Shown one piece after another: positions 38,861 to 46,149 of a DNA stretch of 64,000 nt (position 1 is the first letter of the stretch; each line of letters starts with the position of its first letter). The notes beneath the pieces were generated by a model. That model had not been told where the DNA came from and searched no databases. It saw only the letters and a program-made list of their open reading frames with translations. A program made the position numbers and the translations under genes. The stretch is from Desulfovibrio aminophilus (GTDB lineage: Bacteria > Desulfobacterota > Desulfovibrionia > Desulfovibrionales > Desulfovibrionaceae). The stretch is from NCBI RefSeq assembly GCF_023660105.1, contig NZ_JAMHGA010000012.1, positions 310,001 to 374,000 of the forward strand. Direction: 5' to 3'.

Positions 38861-40879
38861 ATGATCTTCTTCCGAAAAAACGAGGAACAGCGTCCCGAGG
38901 AAGTCGAGGGTCTGGACGGGCTCAAGGCCCGGGCCACGGCCGCCGACCTGCCCGAGGCCGCGCGCCGCGCGGTGGACGCCGAGCTGGAACGGCTGGCCAA
39001 GACCGACCCGGCCGTGGCCGAGTACGCCGTGGGCTCCAATTATGTGGATTACCTGTTGGCCCTGCCCTGGAACCTCACGACCCAGGACAATCTGGACCTG
39101 AAGCGGGCCGAGGCCGTGCTCGACGGCAGCCACGCCGGGCTCGGCCAGGTCAAGGACCGCGTCCTGGAATACCTGGCCCAGCGCACCATGATCGCCCGCC
39201 GCCCGGCCTCCATCCTGGTGGTGGACGACGAGCCCATCGCCCGCTCCAACCTCCGCCACATCCTCGGCCGCGAGGGCTATCAGGTGGAGGTGGCGGCCAA
39301 CGGCGAGGAGGCCCTGGAGAAGGTCCGGCGCTGGGAGTTCGACTGCATCGTCACGGACCTCAAGATGGACCGCATGGACGGCATGACCCTCCTGGCCGAG
39401 GCACGCAAGGTCGCGCCCAACACCAAGATCATGATCGTCACCGGCTACGCCACCGTGGACACGGCGGTCCAGGCCATGAAGACCGGCGCGGTGCACTATC
39501 TCTCCAAGCCCATCGAGCTGGACGAGCTGCGCCGGGCGGTCAAGGACATCCTCAAGGACGCCGCGCGGCACTACGGCTCGCGTTCGCCCATCCTCTGCTT
39601 CGTGGGCCCGCCCGGCGTGGGCAAGACCTCGGTGGGCATGGCCGTGGCCGAGGCCCTGGGCCGCAAGTTCTGCCGCCTGTCCCTGGCCGAGCTGCGCGAC
39701 GAGGCCGAGCTGCGCGGACACCGCCGGACCTACGTGGGGGCCCTGCCCGGCCGCATCATCCAGGCCATCCGCTCCGTGGGCGTGAAGAACCCGGTGTTCA
39801 TGCTCGACGAAATGGACAAGATCGCCCAGGACGCCAAGGGCGACCCGGCCTCGGCCCTGCTGGAGATCCTCGACCCGGAGCAGAACGGCCGCTTCCTGGA
39901 CCGCTACCTGGACGTGCCCTTCGACCTCTCCTCGGTGCTCTTCATCGCCACGGCCAACGGCACGGCCCGCCTGGCCGGGCCGGTGCTGGACCGCATGGAG
40001 GTGGTCTCCTTCTCGGGCTACTCCGAGGCCGAGAAGCTCCAGATCGCGGAGCGCTTCCTCGTGCCCCGGCAGCTGCGCGAGCACGGCCTGACCCAGCCCT
40101 TTCCCGCGTTCACCGCCGGGGCCTTGTCCCTGATCATCCGCGAACACACCAACGAGGCCGGGGTGCGCGGCCTGGACCGCGAGATCGGCCGGGTCTGCCG
40201 CAAGCTGGCCCGGTCCTGCCTGGAACAGGGCAAGCCCGGCTTCGAGGGCGAGATCAGCCCGGAGCTGGCGGCCTCCCTGCTGGGACCGGCGCGTTTCAGC
40301 CACGAGGCGGCCGCCGCCGCGCCGCGCGTGGGCGCGGCCACGGGCCTGGTCTGGTCCGACGCGGGCGGCGAGCTCATCTCGGTGGAGGCCTCGCGCATGC
40401 CGGGCGCGGGCCAGCTCCTGCTCACCGGCTCCCTGGGCGAGGTGCTCAAGGAGTCGGCCCAGATCGCCCTGAGCCACATCCGGGGCCGGGCCTCGGAACT
40501 GGGCGTGGACCCCGGCTTCTTCTCCGGCCAGGACATCCACATCCACATCCCGGCCGGGGCCGTGACCAAGGACGGCCCCTCCGCGGGCCTGACCATCGCC
40601 GTGGCCCTGATCTCCCTGCTCACCGGCCGGGCGGCCCACGCCGACGTGGCCCTGTCCGGCGAGATTTCGCTCTCCGGCCGCGTCCTGCGCGTGGCCGGGG
40701 TGCGCGAAAAGCTCCTGGCCGCCGTGCGCGGCGGGGTGCGGCAGGTGATCCTGCCCGCCGAGAACGCCGCCGATGTGGAGCTGCTGCGCCGGAGCACCCC
40801 GGGGCTGCCCGAAATCCTCCTCGCCAGGGACATCGGCGAGGCCCTGTCCTCGGCATTGGAACAAGGAGCGTCCGCATGA
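38861..40879 (+). CDS. Lon-type AAA+ protease with an inserted response-regulator receiver domain
   Basis: A 672-residue protein. Residues 57-107 match the Lon helical segment just before the ATPase (YVDYLLALPWNLTTQDNLDL; HAGLGQVKDRVLEYLAQ). Residues 117-236 are a complete receiver: Asp122/Asp123, phospho-acceptor Asp166 in TDLKMDRMDG, Thr194, Lys216. The Lon AAA+ module resumes with Walker A GPPGVGKTS (Lys255) and Walker B FMLDEMDK (Asp316). The protease domain has the catalytic dyad Ser574 (KDGPSAG) and Lys617 (REKLLAA), spaced 43 residues as in E. coli Lon (Ser679/Lys722). The N-terminal substrate-binding domain of Lon is missing. It should be an ATP-dependent protease gated by phosphorylation, but this is inference. 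It leads an operon with a kinase and a sigma-54 regulator. AGGAGAGGGG precedes the ATG. Confidence 0.9.
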   Translation: MIFFRKNEEQRPEEVEGLDGLKARATAADLPEAARRAVDAELERLAKTDPAVAEYAVGSNYVDYLLALPWNLTTQDNLDLKRAEAVLDGSHAGLGQVKDRVLEYLAQRTMIARRPASILVVDDEPIARSNLRHILGREGYQVEVAANGEEALEKVRRWEFDCIVTDLKMDRMDGMTLLAEARKVAPNTKIMIVTGYATVDTAVQAMKTGAVHYLSKPIELDELRRAVKDILKDAARHYGSRSPILCFVGPPGVGKTSVGMAVAEALGRKFCRLSLAELRDEAELRGHRRTYVGALPGRIIQAIRSVGVKNPVFMLDEMDKIAQDAKGDPASALLEILDPEQNGRFLDRYLDVPFDLSSVLFIATANGTARLAGPVLDRMEVVSFSGYSEAEKLQIAERFLVPRQLREHGLTQPFPAFTAGALSLIIREHTNEAGVRGLDREIGRVCRKLARSCLEQGKPGFEGEISPELAASLLGPARFSHEAAAAAPRVGAATGLVWSDAGGELISVEASRMPGAGQLLLTGSLGEVLKESAQIALSHIRGRASELGVDPGFFSGQDIHIHIPAGAVTKDGPSAGLTIAVALISLLTGRAAHADVALSGEISLSGRVLRVAGVREKLLAAVRGGVRQVILPAENAADVELLRRSTPGLPEILLARDIGEALSSALEQGASA

Positions 40880-42336
40880 GCCTGCCCCGCGGCCGTTTCG
40901 CCCTGACCATCCGCCAGAAGGTCCTCCTCGGCATCATCGTGGGCCTGTTGACCCTGGGCCTGCTGGGCGCGCTGTCCTACCACCACCTCGCGCAGATCGA
41001 CGAGGCCCTGCGCCTGGCCGAGGTGGTGGACGACCTGGCCAACGACATCCTGGAGGTCCGGCGTTACGAGAAGAACTACCTGCTCTACGCCCAGGAGGAG
41101 GACCGCCGCGAGAGCCTGCGCTACGCCGACCTGGGGCTCGAACGCATCCGGCGCATCGCCTCGGCCGAGGCCGAGACCCCCCTGCCCGGCGTCATGGGCT
41201 TCGCCAACCTGCGCGCCCTCCTGGTCCGCTACAAGGAGGGCGTGCTCCGGCTGGCCGCCACCGGCGAGGACAAGGTCCACGCCGAGGCCGCGCGCAACGA
41301 CCTGCGCGAACTGGGCAAGACGCTGGTGGAGACCTCCCAGCGCTTCGTGGCCACCCAGCGGGCCAAGATCCTGGACATCGTCAACAGCCTGAAGCGCCAG
41401 CTCCTGCTCTCCATCTTCGCGGCCCTGGGCCTGGGCCTGGCCTTCGTCTGGTTCGTGGGCCGGGGCATCATCCAGGCCCTGCAGCTCATCGGCCGCTCCA
41501 CGGGCCGCATCGCCCGGGGCGACTTCAGCCCCCTGCCCGTGCCCGCCACCCGGGACGAGACCCGCAACGTGGCCGAGGCCTTCAACCGCATGATCGTGGA
41601 GCTGGAGAAACGCCAGAACCAGCTCGTGCAGGAGAAGAAGCTGGCCTCCCTGGGCGTGCTCACATCGGGGATCGCCCACCAGTTGAACAACCCCCTGAAC
41701 AACATCTCCACCTCCTGCCAGATCCTGCGCGAGGAGGGCGTCATCCGCGAGGACGAGTTCACCCGGGAGCTGCTGGACAACATCTACCACGAGGTCCTGC
41801 GCTCGCGCGACATCGTCAAGGGCCTGCTGGAGTTCTCACGGGTCACGGACTTCTCGCTCAAGCCGGTGTCCCTGGACGCCGTGGTGGAGCGCTCCATGCG
41901 CCTGGTGGCCAGCCAACTGCCCTCCGGGCTGGAGATCAGCCGCGACATCCCCCCCGAACTCATGGCGCCCATGGACGCCCAGCGCATGCAGGAGGTCTTC
42001 CTGAACCTGTTCATCAACGCCACGCAGGCCATCCCCGACCTGCCCGGCCGGATCACGGTCCAGGCCGAGGCCGACGCGGCCGCCAACCAGGCCGTGATCC
42101 GCGTGACCGACACGGGCACGGGCATCGCGCCCGAGAACCTGGGCCGCATCTTCGACCCCTTCTACACCCTCAAGGAGGTGGGCAAGGGCACGGGCCTGGG
42201 CCTGTCCATCGTCTTCGGGATCATCAAGAAGCACGGCGGAACCATCGTGGCCGAGAACCGCCAGGACGGCCGGCGGGGCGCGGTCTTCACCATCCGGCTG
42301 CCGCTGGAGCGGCCCGAGCGGGAGGAGGCCCGATGA
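40876..42336 (+). CDS. Membrane sensor histidine kinase
   Basis: A 486-residue kinase. Two membrane helices (about 15-35 and 174-194) flank a periplasmic helical-bundle sensor of about 140 residues (VVDDLANDILEVRRYEKNYL; YADLGLERIRRIA), similar in style to four-helix/CHASE3 sensors. A HAMP-like linker (about 195-247) follows, then the His box LTSGIAHQLNNPLNNI (phospho-His268) and an ATPase domain with N-box LNLFINATQAI, G1 DTGTGIAPENLG, F-box IFDPFYTLK and G2 GKGTGLGLSI. This NtrB-like H-box is typical of kinases paired with sigma-54 regulators. Its ATG overlaps the Lon-like gene (ATGA), and its own stop overlaps the regulator start (ATGA). Confidence 0.92.
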   Translation: MSLPRGRFALTIRQKVLLGIIVGLLTLGLLGALSYHHLAQIDEALRLAEVVDDLANDILEVRRYEKNYLLYAQEEDRRESLRYADLGLERIRRIASAEAETPLPGVMGFANLRALLVRYKEGVLRLAATGEDKVHAEAARNDLRELGKTLVETSQRFVATQRAKILDIVNSLKRQLLLSIFAALGLGLAFVWFVGRGIIQALQLIGRSTGRIARGDFSPLPVPATRDETRNVAEAFNRMIVELEKRQNQLVQEKKLASLGVLTSGIAHQLNNPLNNISTSCQILREEGVIREDEFTRELLDNIYHEVLRSRDIVKGLLEFSRVTDFSLKPVSLDAVVERSMRLVASQLPSGLEISRDIPPELMAPMDAQRMQEVFLNLFINATQAIPDLPGRITVQAEADAAANQAVIRVTDTGTGIAPENLGRIFDPFYTLKEVGKGTGLGLSIVFGIIKKHGGTIVAENRQDGRRGAVFTIRLPLERPEREEAR

Positions 42337-43691
42337 GCGACATTCCCGCCCTGGTCCTGGTGGTGGACGACGAGCCCATAGCCCGCAAGAACCTGGCCCA
42401 CGTGCTCGGCCGCATGGGCTGCCAGGTGAGCCAGGCCGCCGACGGCCGCCAGGCCCTGGCCGAGTTGGAGAAGAACGAATTCGACCTGGTGCTCACGGAC
42501 CTCATGATGGAGGGGGTGGACGGCCTGGCCGTGCTCCAGCGGACCAAGGAGCTCTGGCCGGACACCGAGGTCCTGATGATCACCGGCTATCCCACCGTGG
42601 AGACGGCCGTGGAGGCCATGCGCCAGGGGGCCTATCACTACCTGGCCAAGCCCTACCAGCTGGAAGAGGCCCGCCTGCTGTCCCAGAAGGCCCTGGAGAA
42701 GCGCCGCCTGCGCCTGGAGGTCCGGGAGCTGCGCGAACGCATGCGCGAACGCTCCGAGCCCCTGCCGATCATCGGCGACTCCCCGCCCGTGCGGCGGCTC
42801 AAGCAGACCATCGCCCAGGTGGCGCCCACGGACTCCACCGTGCTCATCCTGGGCGAGACCGGCACGGGCAAGGAGCTGGTGGCCCGCACCCTGCACCTCC
42901 TGAGCCGCCGCGCCGAGGCCCGCTTCCTGGCCATCAACTGCGGAGCCTTCAACGAGGACCTCCTGGAGAACGAGCTCTTCGGCCACGAGGCCGGGGCCTT
43001 CTCGGGAGCCCAGCGGATGAAGAAGGGCCTGTTCGAGTCCGCGCCCGGCGGCACCCTCTTCCTGGACGAGATGGGCGAGATGTCCATGCCCATGCAGGTC
43101 AAGCTCCTGCGCGCCATCCAGGAGCGGGTCATCCGCCGCGTGGGCGGCACCGAGGACGTGCCCGTGGACGTACGCCTCGTGGCCGCCACCAACCGCGACC
43201 TCAAGCGCGAGGTCGAGGCCGGGCGCTTCCGCCAGGATCTCTATTACCGGCTGAACGTGATCACCCTGCGCGTGCCGCCGCTGTCCGAACGCCCGGAGGA
43301 CATCCCCCTGCTCTGCCAGTTCTTCCTGGCCAAGGCCGCGCGCATGCTGGACAAGTTCCAGCCGAGCCTGGACCCGGAGGTGCCGGAAATCCTCTCACGC
43401 TACGCCTTTCCCGGAAACGTCCGGGAGCTGGAGAACATCATGGAGCGGGCCGTGGTCCTGGCCGAGGATGGCGTGGTGTCGCCCCGGCACCTGCCCGAGG
43501 ACCTGCGCGAGACGGCCGTGCACGTGGCCCGGCCCGGCTTCTCCGAGCCCGTGACCCTGGAGGAGAACGAGAAGCGCTACATCGTCTGGGTCCTGGAGCA
43601 GGCCGGGGGCAACCGCACCCAGGCGGCCCGCATCCTGGGCATCGACCGCGCCTCGCTCTGGCGCAAGATCAAGAAGTTCGAACTGGAATAG
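42333..43691 (+). CDS. Sigma-54-dependent response regulator (NtrC family)
   Basis: A 452-residue regulator: receiver 7-126 (Asp11/Asp12, phospho-acceptor Asp56, Thr84, Lys106), AAA+ sigma-54 activation domain about 145-380 with Walker A GETGTGKE, Walker B TLFLDEMGEM and arginine-finger region, and a Fis-type helix-turn-helix at the end (NRTQAARILGIDRASLWRKI). The sigma-54 contact loop reads GAFSGA instead of GAFTGA (221-226). Its receiver aligns without gaps with the one inside the adjacent Lon-like protease. Likely targets are the TGTTGC-N5-CGAAC sites and the sigma-54-like promoter of the divergent TSUP operon. Confidence 0.93.
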   Translation: MSDIPALVLVVDDEPIARKNLAHVLGRMGCQVSQAADGRQALAELEKNEFDLVLTDLMMEGVDGLAVLQRTKELWPDTEVLMITGYPTVETAVEAMRQGAYHYLAKPYQLEEARLLSQKALEKRRLRLEVRELRERMRERSEPLPIIGDSPPVRRLKQTIAQVAPTDSTVLILGETGTGKELVARTLHLLSRRAEARFLAINCGAFNEDLLENELFGHEAGAFSGAQRMKKGLFESAPGGTLFLDEMGEMSMPMQVKLLRAIQERVIRRVGGTEDVPVDVRLVAATNRDLKREVEAGRFRQDLYYRLNVITLRVPPLSERPEDIPLLCQFFLAKAARMLDKFQPSLDPEVPEILSRYAFPGNVRELENIMERAVVLAEDGVVSPRHLPEDLRETAVHVARPGFSEPVTLEENEKRYIVWVLEQAGGNRTQAARILGIDRASLWRKIKKFELE

Positions 43692-43825
43692 GGTCCGCTC
43701 CGGCGACGGAAAAGGGGCGCGGCATATGCCCGGCCAAGAGCGTGCCTGCCCGCGGTCGGATTTCGCCTTGATCAACCTGTCCGAATTGACATAAGAAAAA
43801 GCACAAGATTCCAAAGCGGCGCACC

Positions 43826-44200
43826 ATGAAGGAGAACACCCCCACCATCCGACTGCACCTCTGGCTGGACACCGAGGGCGGCGTCTTCTTCGGCTCCGGC
43901 CGGGCCCAGCTCCTGGAGGAGATCGACCGCCACGGCTCGCTCAAGGCCGCGGCCGCGGCCATGGGCATCTCCTACCGGGCGGCCTGGGGCAAGCTGAAGC
44001 AGAGCGAGGCGGTCCTCGGCGTGCGCCTGGTCCAGGTGCGCGGCAGCAACAAGGCGGGCTACGAACTCACCGAGGACGGCCGGATGCTCAAGGACCTCTT
44101 CCGCCGCTGGTTCGACGCCGTGGAGCAGGCCGCCCTGGAAAAGGCCCGGGATATCTTCCCCTGGCCCGCCAGGACCTACCGGGACTCCTCCTCGGACTGA
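43826..44200 (+). CDS. ModE N-terminal-type winged-helix regulator without molybdate domain
   Basis: A 124-residue DNA-binding protein matching the LysR-like winged helix of ModE: LHLWLDTEGGVFFGSGRAQL, LLEEIDRHGSLKAAAAAMGI, SYRAAWGKLKQSEAVLGVRL and GGxxGxGxELT-like GSNKAGYELTEDGRML. Full ModE (about 260 residues) carries two molybdate-binding Mop domains, which are absent here. Such short versions are common in sulfate reducers and other anaerobes and may sense metal through a separate protein, or not at all. There is no molybdate transporter nearby. The ATG at 43826 lacks a strong ribosome binding site. Confidence 0.8.
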   Translation: MKENTPTIRLHLWLDTEGGVFFGSGRAQLLEEIDRHGSLKAAAAAMGISYRAAWGKLKQSEAVLGVRLVQVRGSNKAGYELTEDGRMLKDLFRRWFDAVEQAALEKARDIFPWPARTYRDSSSD

Positions 44201-44298
44201 CCGCCGTCCTTTTCCCGCGCCCCGGGGCCCGGCGCACGGGTTCCGCTCCGAAAATTCCTCTGCTATACACCTCCGACCCGTTGAGCGAGGAGGCGCGA

Positions 44299-46149
44299 GT
44301 GCAGGCCACGGAATACCCGACCCTGAGACAGGTTCTCGAACGCAGCGTGGAGCTCCACGCGGACAGGCCCGCCCTGTCCGTGGTGGATGGTCCGGTCATG
44401 ACCTACGCCGAGCTGGGCGAGCGGGTCCGCGAGACGGCCGATCTGCTCGACGAGCACGGCGTCGGCCCAGGAGACCGCGTGGCCCTGCTGTCCGAGAACA
44501 TGCCCAACTGGGGCGTGGCCTACTTCGCCATCGCCCGGATCGGCGCCGTGGCCGTGCCCATCCTGCCGGACTTCCACCAGAGCGCGGTGCACCACATCCT
44601 GCGCCACGCCGAGTGCTCGGCGGTCTTCGTCTCGAAACGGCTGGCCTGCAAACTGGACGACGGAGAATTCGAGGGGCTGCGGGTCCGGGTGCTCGTGGAC
44701 GACCTCTCGCTCATCGGCGATCCCGGACGCGAGCCGCTGAAGGGCCTGGTCAAGCGCGCGGCCAAGGAACTCGGCAGGATCAAGGAGGCCGCCCGTCAGC
44801 ACCGGGCCGAACGGGCGGACAAGGAGCCTCCCGCCGAACCGTCCGAGGCCGCACCAGGGCATTCCAAGGACGCCTTCCGCAAGGTGCTCGACGCCGGGCG
44901 CAAGGAGTTCGACAAGATCAAGGGAGCCGCGCTGCGGGCGGCCAACCGCGCCCTGGAGCCGGACGCCGGGGATTCCCCGGCCGACGAACTGGCGGCGATC
45001 ATCTACACCTCGGGCACCACGGGCAACTCCAAGGGCGTCATGCTCACGCACCGGAACATCGTGTCCAACGCCCTGGGCTCCGCCGAACTGGCGGGGATCA
45101 CCGATCAGGACCGCATGCTCTCCATCCTGCCCCTGTCGCACACCTTCGAGTGCACCCTGGGGCTGGTCCTGCCCATCTCGCGCGGCGCGTCGGTGAGCTA
45201 CCTGGCCAAGCCGCCGACCCCGGCCGTCCTGCTCCCGGCGTTGCAGAAGATCCGCCCCACCTTCCTGCTCTGCGTGCCGCTGGTGATCGAGAAAATCTAC
45301 CGCAACCGCATCCTCCCGGCCCTGACGAAGAACGCGGCCCTGCGCGGTCTGCTCAAGGTGGGCTTCACCCGGCGCAAGCTCTTCCAGGCCGCCGGACAGA
45401 AACTGTTCGAAACCTTCGGCGGGGCCCTGCGCTGCATATGCATCGGCGGCGCGGCCCTGGCTCCCGAGGTTGAGGCCTTCCTGCGCGACGCCCGCTTCCT
45501 CTACAGCGTCGGCTACGGCCTCACGGAATGCTCTCCCCTGGTCTCGGGCGTCATGCCCGACAGGGCCCGCTACCGCCACTGCGGCACGGCCCTGCCCGGC
45601 GTGGAGATCCGCATCGACGCGCCAAGGCCGGGCGAGGTCGGCGAAATCCTCGTGCGCGGCCCCAACGTCATGCGCGGCTACTACAAGGCCCCGGCCCTCA
45701 CCGAGGAGACCTTCACCTCCGACGGCTGGCTGCGCACCGGCGACCTGGGCCTGCTGGACCAGGACGGCTATCTCTCCATCCGGGGACGGCTCAAGAACGT
45801 CATCCTCGGCCCCAGCGGCGAGAACATCTACCCCGAGGAGATCGAGAGCACGCTCTGCCAGTGGCCCTATGTTCTGGAATCCCTTGTCTTCTCCCAGGGC
45901 GACCGGCTCCTGGCTCGGGTGCACCTGGACTACGACCACCTGGACGCCCGCTTCGGGGTGCGGGGCCTCACCGAATCCGAGGCCCGCGAGCGCATCGGGG
46001 AACTGTTGGAAGAGTTGCGCCGGGGCGTGAACGAGAAGGTCTCGTCCTTCTGCCGCCTGCACCGGATCATCGAGCAGCCGGAGCCCTTCGAGAAGACCCC
46101 GACCCAGAAGATCAAGCGCTACCTGTACGTGGACGGCCCGAGCCGTTGA
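44299..46149 (+). CDS. AMP-forming acyl-CoA synthetase (long-chain type)
   Basis: Activates a fatty or other carboxylic acid to acyl-CoA via acyl-AMP. Of 616 residues, the ANL-family motifs are A3 YTSGTTGNSKGVMLTHRN, A5-like YGLTECSPLV, A7/A8 GWLRTGDLGLLDQDGYL with RLKNVILGPSGENIYPEEIE, and the A10 lysine in TPTQKIKRYLY. A charged insertion of about 65 residues (about 150-215, RQHRAERADKEPPAEPSEAA) interrupts the N-terminal domain and is not typical. I chose the GTG at 44299 because AGGAGG lies 5 nt upstream; an in-frame TTG at 44281 has no such site. Its 3' end overlaps the convergent GGDEF-EAL gene by 38 bp. Confidence 0.88.
   Translation: MQATEYPTLRQVLERSVELHADRPALSVVDGPVMTYAELGERVRETADLLDEHGVGPGDRVALLSENMPNWGVAYFAIARIGAVAVPILPDFHQSAVHHILRHAECSAVFVSKRLACKLDDGEFEGLRVRVLVDDLSLIGDPGREPLKGLVKRAAKELGRIKEAARQHRAERADKEPPAEPSEAAPGHSKDAFRKVLDAGRKEFDKIKGAALRAANRALEPDAGDSPADELAAIIYTSGTTGNSKGVMLTHRNIVSNALGSAELAGITDQDRMLSILPLSHTFECTLGLVLPISRGASVSYLAKPPTPAVLLPALQKIRPTFLLCVPLVIEKIYRNRILPALTKNAALRGLLKVGFTRRKLFQAAGQKLFETFGGALRCICIGGAALAPEVEAFLRDARFLYSVGYGLTECSPLVSGVMPDRARYRHCGTALPGVEIRIDAPRPGEVGEILVRGPNVMRGYYKAPALTEETFTSDGWLRTGDLGLLDQDGYLSIRGRLKNVILGPSGENIYPEEIESTLCQWPYVLESLVFSQGDRLLARVHLDYDHLDARFGVRGLTESEARERIGELLEELRRGVNEKVSSFCRLHRIIEQPEPFEKTPTQKIKRYLYVDGPSR

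Noticed and set aside
38846-40864. A 672-codon minus-strand frame opposite the Lon-like gene
   Set aside because: Equal in length to the real gene only because both share the same GC-rich codon structure; no domain.
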